The notes: generated by a model from the letters alone, not told the origin. 64,000 nucleotides of DNA from Sphingomonas lenta (GCF_002288825.1 NZ_NSLI01000003.1:806001-870000); one strand, 5' to 3'. Shown: positions 23,444 through 34,760, numbered from the stretch's first letter. Translations and numbers: made by a program.

Positions 23444-25507
23444 ATGAGCGATCTTCCCCAGCCTCCCGTCGCCGAGCGGCGGCCGCACAGCTTCACCCTT
23501 CACGGGCGCACGCTCGAGGACCCGTACCACTGGCTCAAGGACCCGAGCTATCCGGAGGTGAACGACCCGGACGTCCTCGCCTATCTCGAAGCAGAGAACG
23601 CCTATTTCGAGGCAGTGATGGCGCCGCACAAAGGGCTGGTGGATCGGCTCTACGAAGAGATGAAGGGCCGCATCAAGGAGGACGACGCGAGCGTTCCCCA
23701 GAAGGACGGCGACTGGCTCTACTGGACCGCGTTCGAGACGGGCGGGCAGTACCGGAAGTGGTGGCGCCGCCACGTCGACGGGGGCGAGGACCAGCTGATC
23801 CTCGACGAGCCCGCGTTGGCCGAGGGCAAGGAGTATTTCCGCCTGGGCGCGATCGCGGCGTCGAACAGCGGTAAGCTCCTCGCCTACGCGATCGACGACA
23901 GCGGGGCCGAGCGGTTCGAGGTGCGCGTCAAGGACCTGGAGACGGGCGAGCACCTGCCCGAGGTGATCCCGGGCATGCTGTCGGAGATCGTCTGGACGGC
24001 GGACGACAGCGGATTCCTATACGGGCTGGCGAACGAGCAGTGGCGGACCGACAACGCGCGTTTCCACAGGCTCGGCATGCCGGTCGAGGACGATGTCGTG
24101 CTCTACCACGAGGCGGACGAGGGCTTCCGCGTGGGCGTGTCGGAGACGAGCTCGCGCAAGTGGCTCGTCATCGCGACGGGCGACCATGTGACGAGCGAGG
24201 TGCGGCTGCTGCCGGCGGCTGACCCGCTCGCCGAGCCTATCATGGTCAGCCCGCGCAAGCCGGGGCGCGAGTATGACGTGGACGAGCATGACGGCCTGCT
24301 CTTCATCCACACCAACGACACCGACCCGCAGTTCCGGCTCTGCACCGCTCCGGTCGAGCGGCCCGGCGAGTGGAGCGAGCTGATCGCGCCCGACCCGCAT
24401 TTCTACATGACGGGCGTCGAGTGCTACCGCGACTTCTTCGTGGTGGAGGGGCGCGAGGACGGGCTCGATCAGATCCTGATCCACCAGTACGACCAAAGCA
24501 TCGCCCCGAAGCGGATCGTGTTTCCCGAGCCGAGCTACGCGGCGGGGCTGGGCGACAACCCGGAATACCATGTCGAGAAGCTGCGGCTCGGCTACGAGTC
24601 GATGGTCACGCCGGGCACCGTATACGACTACGACGTCGCGACGGGCGAGCTGGAGGTGCGCAAGGTCCAGGAGATCCCGTCGGGGTACGACGCGGGGAAG
24701 TACCGGACCGAGCGGCTGAAGATCGCGGCGCGCGACGGGACGGAGGTGCCGGTCTCGATCGTGTACCCGCACGATCTCCCGCGTGACGGGTCGGGCAAGC
24801 TGTTCCTCTACGCGTACGGGGCGTACGGCTACGCCATCCCGCCGAGCTTCTCGACGGGGCGGCTGAGCTTGCTCGACCGCGGCTTCGCCTATGCCATCGC
24901 GCATATCCGGGGCGGGGACGATCTGGGGCAGCGCTGGTACCTCGACGGCAAGCTCGAGAAGCGGTGGAACACGTTCAACGACTTCGTGGACGTGGCGCGC
25001 GGGCTGATCGAGCAGGGCTGGACGAAGCCGGGCGGGATCGCGACCGCGGGGCGCTCGGCGGGCGGCGAGCTGATGGGCGTGGTCGCGAACATGGCACCCG
25101 AGCTGTGGGGCGCGATGATCGCCGACGTGCCGTTCGTGGACGTGCTCAACACGATGCTCGACGCGACGCTGCCGCTGACGCCGGGCGAGTGGCCGGAATG
25201 GGGGAACCCGATCGAGGACGCGGCGGCGTTCGAGCTGATCAGGGAGTATGATCCGTACTTCAACGTGAAGGCGCAGGATTATCCGCCGATGTTCATCTCG
25301 GGCGGGCTCAACGACCCGCGCGTGACCTACTGGGAGCCGGCGAAGTGGGCGGCCAAGCTGCGGGCCACGAAGACGGACGCGAATCTGCTCGTGCTCAAGA
25401 CCAACATGGGCGCGGGCCATGGCGGCAAGTCGGGGCGGTTCGAGAGCTTGCGCGAGGCGGCGGAGGAGCACGCCTTCGTGCTGACGCAAATGGGGGTGGA
25501 GCCCTGA
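23444..25507 (+). CDS. ptrB: Oligopeptidase B, S9 family
   Basis: 687 aa serine peptidase of the prolyl oligopeptidase family that cuts short peptides after Arg or Lys in the cytosol. N-terminal beta-propeller (from about residue 70) followed by an alpha/beta hydrolase domain: nucleophile GRSAGGELMG, catalytic Asp in GGLNDPRVTYWEPAKW, catalytic His in GAGHGGKSGRF. The start MSDLPQPPVAERRPHSFTLHG and the length are typical. It overlaps the thioesterase gene by four bases. Confidence 0.94.
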   Translation: MSDLPQPPVAERRPHSFTLHGRTLEDPYHWLKDPSYPEVNDPDVLAYLEAENAYFEAVMAPHKGLVDRLYEEMKGRIKEDDASVPQKDGDWLYWTAFETGGQYRKWWRRHVDGGEDQLILDEPALAEGKEYFRLGAIAASNSGKLLAYAIDDSGAERFEVRVKDLETGEHLPEVIPGMLSEIVWTADDSGFLYGLANEQWRTDNARFHRLGMPVEDDVVLYHEADEGFRVGVSETSSRKWLVIATGDHVTSEVRLLPAADPLAEPIMVSPRKPGREYDVDEHDGLLFIHTNDTDPQFRLCTAPVERPGEWSELIAPDPHFYMTGVECYRDFFVVEGREDGLDQILIHQYDQSIAPKRIVFPEPSYAAGLGDNPEYHVEKLRLGYESMVTPGTVYDYDVATGELEVRKVQEIPSGYDAGKYRTERLKIAARDGTEVPVSIVYPHDLPRDGSGKLFLYAYGAYGYAIPPSFSTGRLSLLDRGFAYAIAHIRGGDDLGQRWYLDGKLEKRWNTFNDFVDVARGLIEQGWTKPGGIATAGRSAGGELMGVVANMAPELWGAMIADVPFVDVLNTMLDATLPLTPGEWPEWGNPIEDAAAFELIREYDPYFNVKAQDYPPMFISGGLNDPRVTYWEPAKWAAKLRATKTDANLLVLKTNMGAGHGGKSGRFESLREAAEEHAFVLTQMGVEP

Positions 25508-25899
25508 GCACCCGCTTCACTCGCCAGTTCACCGCCGCGGCGGACGACATCGACGAGCTCGGCCACGTCAACAACGCGGTGTGGGTGCGCTGGGTGCAGG
25601 AAATCGCAGTCGCGCACTGGGAGGCGGTCGCCCCGGCGGAGCATCAGGTGGCGTATTTCTGGGTCGTGACGCGGCACGAGGTGGACTATCGCGGCAATGT
25701 CGGGCCGGGCGAGACGGTGACGGGCGAGACCTGGGTCGCGGACCAGCCCAAGGGCGCGCGGTTCGATCGACATGTGCGGTTTACGGGTGCGGACGGACGG
25801 GTGAAGGTCGAGGCGGTGACGACCTGGGCGATGCTGGACCGGGCGACGGGGCGGCTCCAGCGGGTACGGCCGGAGGTGGCGGAGGCTTTTATCAATTGA
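25504..25899 (+). CDS. Acyl-CoA thioesterase, 4HBT (hotdog) family, apparent CTG start
   Basis: 131 aa hotdog-fold thioesterase related to YbgC/FadM. DDIDELGHVNNAVWVRW is the 4HBT signature with the catalytic Asp, and TRHEVDYRGNVGPGE follows. The frame upstream of this motif contains no ATG, GTG or TTG until 25345, deep inside ptrB. The only sensible start is CTG 25504-25506, which overlaps the ptrB TGA in the same CTGA arrangement that ATGA takes elsewhere. Native substrate unknown. Confidence 0.82.
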   Translation: MSTRFTRQFTAAADDIDELGHVNNAVWVRWVQEIAVAHWEAVAPAEHQVAYFWVVTRHEVDYRGNVGPGETVTGETWVADQPKGARFDRHVRFTGADGRVKVEAVTTWAMLDRATGRLQRVRPEVAEAFIN

Positions 25900-25900
25900 G

Positions 25901-26010
25901 TCCTCCCCCGCAGGGCGCGGTGAAGGGGGAGCAACGGGATACGGCATCAACCCGCTCCCCCTCCGTCGCGCTACGCGCGCCACCTCCCCCGCCGTAAGCG
26001 GGGGAGGGTT
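25901..26010. repeat. CTCCCCC-type palindromic repeat, copy 1
   Basis: The intergenic space between the convergent thioesterase and ppc genes is almost entirely one imperfect palindrome. It starts TCCTCCCCCGC and ends GCGGGGGAGGG, with an inner pair of CTCCCCC/GGGGGAG segments. Longer relatives are at 34609-34752 and 51977-52115. It may serve as a bidirectional transcript end. Confidence 0.8.
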
Positions 26011-26017
26011 CCGGAGT

Positions 26018-28726
<2,709 letters not shown>

Positions 28727-28732
28727 CCTACT

Positions 28733-28816
28733 GCCCGCTCCGGGCTCGCCGGAAGGTTGTTCTTCTTACGGCCGGTAAAGAGAAGGGCGGTGCGCCGATA
28801 AGCCCGGCACGGGTGG
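28733..28816. repeat. Degenerate family A inverted repeat, copy 3
   Basis: It shares the layout and spacing of 2284-2369 (GGTTGTTCTTCTT centre-left, GAAGGGCGGTGC centre-right), but both ends have drifted: CGCTCCGGGCTCGCCGGAAGG on the left and CGATAAGCCCGGCACGGG on the right still pair in part. It fills the gap between ppc and the EF-hand lipoprotein gene. Confidence 0.6.
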
Positions 28817-28828
28817 AAAAAGAGCGCC

Positions 28829-29209
28829 TCAGTCCGGCGCCAGCGTGCCGTTCCGCGTCGTCTCCTGCTCCTCGGAGGTGACGGTGCCGTCCTTGTTCAG
28901 GTCCATGCGGTCGAAGCGCGCGATGGTGGCGTCGCTGAACTCGCCCTTGGTCACCTCGCCGTCGCCGTTGGCGTCGGCGCGCTGGATGCGCGAGTTGGCG
29001 CGGGGGAACTCGTCGGGCGTCAGCTTGCCGTCGGCGTTGCGGTCCAGCTCGTTGAAGCGGCGTTCCTGCTGGCCGCCCCAGTCGAGGCGCGACATCACCG
29101 CGGGCGGCACGAAGCCCGCAGGTGCGGTGCTGGTGTCGACGCTGCTCCCGCCGCCGTCGCCGCAGCCGCTCAAGCACGCCGCGACCAGTCCCAGCACGAT
29201 CAACCGCAT
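28829..29209 (-). CDS. EF-hand domain lipoprotein
   Basis: 126 aa. The signal MRLIVLGLVAACLSGC is a lipobox with Cys16, so the protein should be membrane-anchored and periplasmic. Three EF-hand-like loops follow: DRNADGKLTPDEF, DANGDGEVTKGEF and DLNKDGTVTSEEQ, each with Asp/Asn at positions 1, 3 and 5 and Glu at 12. It should bind calcium; role unknown. It is 102 bp upstream of ppc and 13 bp downstream of the HNH nuclease gene on the same strand. Confidence 0.85.
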   Translation of the reverse strand: MRLIVLGLVAACLSGCGDGGGSSVDTSTAPAGFVPPAVMSRLDWGGQQERRFNELDRNADGKLTPDEFPRANSRIQRADANGDGEVTKGEFSDATIARFDRMDLNKDGTVTSEEQETTRNGTLAPD

Positions 29210-29222
29210 GCGCCAGCCCCGC

Positions 29223-29789
29223 TCAAGCTTCCAGTTCGACGTCCCAGTATAGCCAATCGTGCCACGTGTCGTGGAGATAGTTAGGGGGGAAGGAGCGGCC
29301 GTGCTCTTGCAGATGCCAGGATGTGGGGCGGATGGGCGCGATGTGGAGCGGCATATGCGCCTGGCGCGGGGTGCGGCCGCCCTTTTTGAGGTTGCAGGGC
29401 GCGCAGGCGGTCACGACGTTCTCCCACGTCGTGCGGCCGCCTTGCGCGCGGGGGATGACGTGGTCGAACGTCAGATCCTTTCCGACGCCGCAATATTGGC
29501 AGGCGAAGCGGTCGCGCAGGAACAGGTTGAAGCGCGTGAAGGCCGGGAACTGCGACGGCTTCACGAACTGCTTGAGCGCGATGACGGAGGGCAGCTTGAA
29601 CGCGGTGTTGGGGCTGTGCACCTCGCGCTCGTAATGGGCGACGATGTCGACGCGGTCGAGGAACACCGCCTTGACCGCCGTCTGCCACGGCCACAGGCTC
29701 AAGGGGTAATAGGACAGCGGAGTGTAATCGGCATTGAGCACGAGCGCGGGACATGAGTCCGGGTGACGGATCAGGTCGGGGTGAAACAC
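29223..29789 (-). CDS. HNH endonuclease family protein
   Basis: 188 aa. The HNH core runs FACQYCGVGKDLTFDHVIPRAQGG, then TWENVVTACAPCNLKKGGRT, with the Cys pairs CQYC and CAPC for zinc and His in DHVIPR. The N-terminal ALVLNADYTPLSYYPLSLWPW is conserved in a widespread chromosomal HNH family. No restriction or phage partner is nearby, so it is probably a housekeeping nuclease of unknown role. (Sequence segments are quoted in parts.). Confidence 0.9.
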   Translation of the reverse strand: MFHPDLIRHPDSCPALVLNADYTPLSYYPLSLWPWQTAVKAVFLDRVDIVAHYEREVHSPNTAFKLPSVIALKQFVKPSQFPAFTRFNLFLRDRFACQYCGVGKDLTFDHVIPRAQGGRTTWENVVTACAPCNLKKGGRTPRQAHMPLHIAPIRPTSWHLQEHGRSFPPNYLHDTWHDWLYWDVELEA

Positions 29790-29907
29790 GGGCCCTCCCT
29801 CAAGCGACGCTGTGGCCCCGCCTTTGCCGGGGCGCGGTGACGCCTTGATGACAGCAGGCGTAACGACCGGTCAAGCGGAACGGTTGCCACAAGCGGTGGT
29901 GGATAAC

Positions 29908-30780
29908 ATGGGTGACAGGGCGCAAGGGGTCGGGGAGGTGGGGGTCGTGACCCGCTTCGCGCCGAGCCCGACGGGGCGGCTGCACCTGGGCCACGCATAC
30001 TCGGCGGTGCTGGCGCACGACCATGCGCGGGCGCGGGGCGGGCACTTCCTGCTCCGCATCGAGGACATAGACGGGACGCGGAGCCGGCCGGAGCATGTGG
30101 CGGACATCCTCGACGACTTGGCGTGGCTCGGGCTGGAATGGGACGGCGCCCTGGTGTTCCAGTCGCAGCGGCTGCACCTCTACGCGGACGCGCTCGAGCG
30201 GCTGAAAGAGCGGGGGCTGGTCTATCCGTGTTTCTGCACGCGCGCCGAGATCGCGGAGGCGCTGTCGGCGCCGCATGGGAGCGCGCCGGTCTATCCCGGC
30301 ATTTGTCGCGGCGTCGATCCGGAGCCGCGCATGCACTTGGCTCACGCATGGCGGCTCGACATGGCGCGCGCGGTCGCGGACGCCGGGCCGCTGGACTGGT
30401 GGGACGAGCGCGCCGGTCTCGTCCGCGCCCGTCCGCAAGACCAGGGCGACGTCGTGCTCGCGCGCAAGGACGCGCCGGCGAGCTACCACCTGGCCGTCAC
30501 GATCGACGACGCCGCGCAGGGCGTGACCGACGTGGTGCGCGGCGAGGACCTGTTCGAGGCGACGCACGTCCACCGGCTGCTGCAGGCGTTGCTAGGGCTG
30601 CCGACCCCGCGCTATCACCACCATAGCTTGTTAACGGGGGCGGACGGGAAGAGGCTCGCCAAGCGGCACGGCTCGCCGTCGTTGCGCGACATGCGGCTGG
30701 CGGGTGTTAACGGGCGCGACCTGGCGAACGATCTACGGAACGGGACGGCGACGGTTGGCGTTCCCCCGGTTTCGGCATAG
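29908..30780 (+). CDS. gluQ: Glutamyl-queuosine tRNA(Asp) synthetase
   Basis: 290 aa truncated GluRS paralogue that attaches glutamate to queuosine 34 of tRNA(Asp). The HIGH-type motif is in TRFAPSPTGRLHLGHAYSA, the zinc ligands in YPCFCTRAEI with YPGIC, and the KMSKS-equivalent is GKRLAKRHG. The anticodon-binding domain is missing, as in the family. ATG 29908 is preferred; in-frame codons back to 29812 extend into sequence without family similarity, and GTG 29947 is a shorter alternative. It is divergent from the HNH gene. Confidence 0.92.
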   Translation: MGDRAQGVGEVGVVTRFAPSPTGRLHLGHAYSAVLAHDHARARGGHFLLRIEDIDGTRSRPEHVADILDDLAWLGLEWDGALVFQSQRLHLYADALERLKERGLVYPCFCTRAEIAEALSAPHGSAPVYPGICRGVDPEPRMHLAHAWRLDMARAVADAGPLDWWDERAGLVRARPQDQGDVVLARKDAPASYHLAVTIDDAAQGVTDVVRGEDLFEATHVHRLLQALLGLPTPRYHHHSLLTGADGKRLAKRHGSPSLRDMRLAGVNGRDLANDLRNGTATVGVPPVSA

Positions 30781-30791
30781 GTGGCACGCGC

Positions 30792-31025
30792 ATGAACACG
30801 TTCCTCGTCATCCTACTGGTCGCGGCGATGATCGCGACGCTCGTGGCGCTGGTGCGCGGCATCATCGCCTTCCTGCAGGAGAGCCACGCCCAAGCGCGCG
30901 GGCAGGGCGGGCCGACCGACGCACAGCTGAAGTCGAACCGCGCGATGCAGATGCGCATCTTCTTCCAGGCGCTTGCGATCCTGGTGGTGGTCGTGATCCT
31001 GTTCGCCAACGGCCGTACTTCGTGA
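30792..31025 (+). CDS. HIG1-like twin transmembrane protein
   Basis: 77 aa with two membrane helices (about residues 3-27 and 57-73) around a short polar loop, MQMRIFFQALAI opening the second. This is the layout of the hypoxia-induced-gene-1 domain found in alphaproteobacteria and mitochondria, where it associates with respiratory complexes. It starts 11 bp after gluQ and precedes the cobalamin adenosyltransferase gene. Role in this organism unproven. Confidence 0.8.
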   Translation: MNTFLVILLVAAMIATLVALVRGIIAFLQESHAQARGQGGPTDAQLKSNRAMQMRIFFQALAILVVVVILFANGRTS

Positions 31026-31052
31026 TCGTGCGCGCTCGCGCGCGCAGCGGCG

Positions 31053-31122
31053 CCGGCCCGCTCCCCCACCCGGCCTCCCACAGAGTAGCCTGGCTGGGTG
31101 GCCGGGTGGGGGAGCGGGCCGG
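31053..31122. repeat. Perfect 23-bp inverted repeat, CTCCCCC type
   Basis: Bases 31053-31075 (CCGGCCCGCTCCCCCACCCG and GCC) are exactly complementary to 31100-31122, with a 24-nt loop between. It occupies the gap between the HIG1-like gene and the adenosyltransferase gene, both plus strand, and could attenuate or process the transcript. No T-run follows. Confidence 0.85.
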
Positions 31123-31137
31123 TGCCGCCCACAACTG

Positions 31138-31698
31138 ATGGTCAAGCTCAACAGGATCTACACCCGGACCGGCGACGCCGGAGAGACGGGGCTGGTCGAC
31201 GGGTCGCGCCTGTCCAAGGCCGACGTGCGCATGGCCGCGATCGGCGACGTGGACGAGGCGAACTCGGCGATCGGGCTCGCGGTGGTGGCGCTGGGCGGTC
31301 ACGCGATCGCGGACGAGCTGCGCGTGATCCAGAACGATCTGTTCGACCTCGGCGCGGACCTGGCGACGCCGGGCGAGGACTTCGCGCCGTCGGAGATGGT
31401 GCTCCGCGTCGTACCCGCCCAGGTCGAGCGTCTGGAGCGCGCGATCGACGCGTTGAACGAGCATTTGCCGCCGCTGACCAGCTTCATCCTGCCGGGCGGC
31501 ACGCCGGGAGCGGCGGCGCTGCACCTAGCGCGGGCGGTGACGCGGCGCGCGGAGCGGAGCGTCGTCGCGACGGGCGAGAATGCGAACCCGCAGGCGTTGG
31601 CGTACCTCAATCGGCTGTCGGACTACCTGTTCGTGGCGTCGCGGGCGGCGAACGGGGCGGAGGGCGACGTACTCTGGCGGCCGGGGGCGTCGCGCTAA
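31138..31698 (+). CDS. pduO: Cob(I)alamin adenosyltransferase, PduO type
   Basis: 186 aa trimeric enzyme that makes adenosylcobalamin from cob(I)alamin and ATP. The ATP-binding N-terminus reads IYTRTGDAGETGLVDGSR, followed by AIGDVDEANSAIG, and the C-terminal helix carries ARAVTRRAERSVV and LNRLSDYLFVASR. All are signature segments of the PduO/MMAB family. Its product is the cofactor of the methylmalonyl-CoA mutase encoded from 63440. Confidence 0.94.
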   Translation: MVKLNRIYTRTGDAGETGLVDGSRLSKADVRMAAIGDVDEANSAIGLAVVALGGHAIADELRVIQNDLFDLGADLATPGEDFAPSEMVLRVVPAQVERLERAIDALNEHLPPLTSFILPGGTPGAAALHLARAVTRRAERSVVATGENANPQALAYLNRLSDYLFVASRAANGAEGDVLWRPGASR

Positions 31699-31710
31699 GT
31701 CCCGCTCCCG

Positions 31711-31810
31711 CCGTCACCCTGAACTTGTTTCAGGGTCCAGCGTGGTACGCGCGACCAAGCCTGAGTCGTCCGTACAGCCATGGATGCTGAAACAAGTTCA
31801 GCATGACGGC
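31711..31810. repeat. Long imperfect inverted repeat, family B, copy 1
   Basis: Starts CCGTCACCCTGAACTTGTTT and CAGGGTCCA, ends TGGATGCTGAAACAAGTTCA and GCATGACGGC, so the two ends are inverted. The centre (about 35 bp) does not pair. A second copy of this type is at 53482-53580. It follows the adenosyltransferase stop by 12 bp. Confidence 0.85.
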
Positions 31811-31880
31811 AGGGGTGGAGTGGGGGTCGAGCTAACATTCGTTAGCCCATCGTGCTAAGCCTCCTGCAGCGGAGGTGGGG

Positions 31881-33137
31881 ATGACGGCGACTCAGGCGAC
31901 GGCCGAAACCGACGCGCTCCGGGCGGGGTTCGCGAACGTTCGCGCCTTGTCGGTCGCGCTCGCCGCACCCTTGTCGGACGCGGACGCGACCGTGCAGTCG
32001 ATGCCGGACGCCTCGCCCGCCAAATGGCACCTGGCGCATACGAGCTGGTTCTTCGAGACGTTCGTGCTGCGCGACCATGTGGCCGGCTACCGCGCCTACG
32101 ACCCGGCCTACGCCTATCTGTTCAACAGCTACTACGAGGCGGAGGGCGCGCGGCACGCCAGGGCGGCGCGGGGGATGATCACGCGGCCGTCGCTGTCGCA
32201 AGTGCTCGCTTATCGTGCGCATGTCGACGCGGCGCTCGCCGATGCGCTGCCGGGGTTGCATGCGGAAGCGCGGGCTCTGGTCGAGCTGGGGATGAACCAT
32301 GAGCAGCAGCATCAGGAGCTGCTGCTTACCGACGCGCTGCACCTGTTCGCGCAGAACCCGCTGGAGCCCGCCATGTGGGCGCCCGAGCCCAAGGTGCCCG
32401 TCGCCATGCCGGGGCCGACCGGCTGGATCGAGGGACGCGAGGGCGCGGTCGAGATCGGGCATGGCGGCGGGAGCTTCGCGTTCGACTGCGAGGGGCCGCG
32501 GCATGTCGTCTGGCTTGCGCCACACGCGACCGCCGACCGGACGGTGACGAACCGGGAGTGGTGCGAGTTCATCGCCGACGGCGGCTACGCGCGCCCCGAG
32601 CTGTGGCTGAGCGACGGCTGGGCCTGGGCGCAGCGCGAGGGCGTCGCGGCGCCGCTCTACTGGGAGGAGCAGGGCGGGGTGTGGACGCGCTTCGGGCTCG
32701 ACGGGCGGCGGCCGATCGACCCCGCCGCGCCGGTGACGCGGGTGAGCTTCTACGAGGCGGACGCATACGCGACCTGGGCCGGCGCGCGCCTGCCGACCGA
32801 GGCGGAGTGGGAGGCGGCTGCGTCCGCGCATGATCCGGCGGGCGGCAACCAGCTCGACGGTGCGGGGCCGGTGGAGCCTCGGCCTTCCACGTCTGGTCCG
32901 GCCTTCTTCGGTGACGTGTGGGAGTGGACCGGATCGGCGTTCCGGCCCTATCCGGGCTTCCGCGCAGCGGACGGCGCGGTCGGCGAATATAACGGCAAGT
33001 TCATGAGCGGGCAGTTCGTGCTGCGCGGCGGATCCTGCGTCACCCCGCGCGGCCACCTGCGGGCGAGCTACCGCAACTTCTTCCAGCCCGAGAAGCGCTG
33101 GCAGTTCACGGGCGTCCGACTGGCCCGCGATCTGTGA
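31881..33137 (+). CDS. egtB: Ergothioneine biosynthesis sulfoxide synthase EgtB
   Basis: 418 aa non-heme iron enzyme that joins a thiol donor (gamma-glutamylcysteine or cysteine) to hercynine. N-terminal DinB-like domain: KWHLAHTSWFFETF and MNHEQQHQELLLTD carry the three-His iron site. C-terminal formylglycine-enzyme-like domain: GDVWEWTGSAFRPYPGF, FVLRGGSCVTP and FTGVRLARD. ATG 31881 is chosen because GGAGG ends 5 bp upstream (31871-31875). It overlaps egtD by four bases. Confidence 0.94.
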   Translation: MTATQATAETDALRAGFANVRALSVALAAPLSDADATVQSMPDASPAKWHLAHTSWFFETFVLRDHVAGYRAYDPAYAYLFNSYYEAEGARHARAARGMITRPSLSQVLAYRAHVDAALADALPGLHAEARALVELGMNHEQQHQELLLTDALHLFAQNPLEPAMWAPEPKVPVAMPGPTGWIEGREGAVEIGHGGGSFAFDCEGPRHVVWLAPHATADRTVTNREWCEFIADGGYARPELWLSDGWAWAQREGVAAPLYWEEQGGVWTRFGLDGRRPIDPAAPVTRVSFYEADAYATWAGARLPTEAEWEAAASAHDPAGGNQLDGAGPVEPRPSTSGPAFFGDVWEWTGSAFRPYPGFRAADGAVGEYNGKFMSGQFVLRGGSCVTPRGHLRASYRNFFQPEKRWQFTGVRLARDL

Positions 33138-34066
33138 GCTTTCTGGACGACGTGCTCGCCGGGCTGGAGGCGCGGCCGCGCGCGATCCCGGCGCGCTGGT
33201 TCTACGACCGCGAGGGATCCGAGCTGTTCGAGGCGATCACGCAGCTGCCCGAATACTACCCGACGCGCACCGAGACGGCGATCCTGGAGCATGCGTGCGA
33301 CGAGATGGCCGAACTGGTCGGACCGGGCCGTGCGGTGGTCGAGTTCGGCGCGGGATCGGCGACCAAGACACGTATCCTCCTCCGCTGCGTACGGCCGGCG
33401 GCGTACGTGCCGATCGACATATCGGGCGACTTCCTGCGCGAGGCGGCGGCGGCGCTCGCGGCCGAGTTCCCGGACCTGTCCGTGGTGCCGTTCGAGGCGG
33501 ATTTCATGCGCCCGCTGACATTGCCCGACGCGGCAATGCGCGCGCCCAAGCTCGGTTTCTTTCCCGGCTCGACGATCGGCAATCTGGAGCCCGCGGGCGC
33601 GGTCGACCTGCTGCGTGCGATGCGCGGGTCGCTGGGGGAGGGCGCGTTCCTGCTGATCGGCGCGGACCGGGTGAAGGATCGCGACGTGCTCGTGCGGGCG
33701 TACGACGACGCGCAGGGCGTGACGGCGGCGTTCAACATGAACCTCCTCGCGCGGATCAACCGTGAGCTGGACGGGGACGTGTCGCTCGACGCCTTCCGCC
33801 ATCGCGCGGTCTGGAATGAGGACGCCGCCCGGATCGAGATGCACCTAGAGGCGGTGCGCGACGCGGGCTTCACCGTCGGCGGCCGTCGCTTCTTCGTCGC
33901 GGCGGGCGAGACGATCCACACGGAGAACAGCCACAAATACACGCCCGAGAGCGCGCGGCTGCTGCTGCGCGCGGGCGGCTGGGAGCCGGTCCGCGCGTGG
34001 GAGGACGCGCGCGGGTGGTTCTCGGTGATCCTGGCGGAGGCTCGTCCCGTGCCCTCCGCGCCTTGA
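33134..34066 (+). CDS. egtD: L-histidine N(alpha)-methyltransferase EgtD
   Basis: 310 aa SAM-dependent enzyme that trimethylates histidine to hercynine, the first step of ergothioneine synthesis. ARWFYDREGSELFEAITQLP and YYPTRTETAIL are the family N-terminus. The SAM site is VVEFGAGSATKTRILL, and FPGSTIGNLEP and NREL-type residues follow. The GTG start overlaps the egtB stop. No egtA or egtC gene is adjacent, consistent with a cysteine or glutathione-pathway donor, but EgtE could be elsewhere. Confidence 0.94.
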   Translation: MSFLDDVLAGLEARPRAIPARWFYDREGSELFEAITQLPEYYPTRTETAILEHACDEMAELVGPGRAVVEFGAGSATKTRILLRCVRPAAYVPIDISGDFLREAAAALAAEFPDLSVVPFEADFMRPLTLPDAAMRAPKLGFFPGSTIGNLEPAGAVDLLRAMRGSLGEGAFLLIGADRVKDRDVLVRAYDDAQGVTAAFNMNLLARINRELDGDVSLDAFRHRAVWNEDAARIEMHLEAVRDAGFTVGGRRFFVAAGETIHTENSHKYTPESARLLLRAGGWEPVRAWEDARGWFSVILAEARPVPSAP

Positions 34067-34081
34067 GCGGAGGGGAAGAAC

Positions 34082-34597
34082 ATGAAGGCGATCGCGATGG
34101 CCGCGCTGCTGCTGGCCGGACCGGCGGCGGCGCAGACGGCGGCCTACCCGAAGCGCGTGCCCGCGCCCGGCGGCGAGGTGGTGATCCCGAGTGCGGGGGC
34201 CGAACGCGCCTATGACGAGTACCACTACGCCCCCGCGCGGCGCGCGGGCGACTGGCTCTACGTGTCGGGCGTGGTGATCGGGCGCGCGCCCGGCGAGGGC
34301 AACGATGCCGCCGCGTTCAAGCTGCAGGTGCGCCGCGGCTTCGAGGCGCTACGCCGCATCCTCGCCGCGTCGGGCGCGCGGTTCGAGGACGTGGTGATGG
34401 TGAACAGCTTCCACGTCTGGGACGGGCCGGACTTCAAGGGCACGCGGCTGGAGCAGTACCAGGCGTACGACGCGGTCAAGAGCGAGTTCATGCCGGCACC
34501 CCACGCCGCCGCGACGGCGGTGGGCACGACGGGGCTGCTCGCGCCGGGCGGGATCGTCGAGGTGCAGGTGATCGCGTACGTGCCGCAGAAGCGGTGA
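34082..34597 (+). CDS. RidA family protein, exported
   Basis: 171 aa with a signal peptide MKAIAMAALLLAGPAAAQT, then a YjgF/YER057c/UK114 trimeric fold: WLYVSGVVIGRAPGEG, FEALRRILAASGARFEDVV and VGTTGLLAPGGIVEVQVIAYV. The conserved Arg of active imine deaminases is not clearly placed, and the periplasmic location also argues against the classical RidA role. It begins 15 bp after egtD, so it may be co-transcribed with the ergothioneine genes. Confidence 0.85.
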   Translation: MKAIAMAALLLAGPAAAQTAAYPKRVPAPGGEVVIPSAGAERAYDEYHYAPARRAGDWLYVSGVVIGRAPGEGNDAAAFKLQVRRGFEALRRILAASGARFEDVVMVNSFHVWDGPDFKGTRLEQYQAYDAVKSEFMPAPHAAATAVGTTGLLAPGGIVEVQVIAYVPQKR

Positions 34598-34608
34598 TCA
34601 CTACTAAA

Positions 34609-34752
34609 TTCCTCCCCCGCTTATAGCGGGGGAGGGGGACCAGCGTAGCTGGTGGAGGGGGAACAACGGGATGCGGCATCGCGCTGTACCCCCTCCACCA
34701 CGCCCTACGGGCGCGGTCCCCCTCCCCCGCTTCTACGAAGCGGGGGAGGAAA
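34609..34752. repeat. CTCCCCC-type palindromic repeat, copy 2
   Basis: 144 bp. The outer arms TTCCTCCCCCGCTT/AAGCGGGGGAGGAA pair perfectly, with nested inverted segments (GGGGGACCAGCGTAGCTGGT, CCCTCCACCACGCCCTACGG). It fills the gap between the convergent RidA and DUF1176 genes. Related copies are at 51977-52115 and 25901-26010. Confidence 0.88.
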
Positions 34753-34760
34753 TTAGGGGT

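Noticed and set aside
31053-31122. CRISPR-like repeat or intrinsic terminator
   Set aside because: There is a single inverted repeat with no spacer array, and no T-run follows the hairpin.
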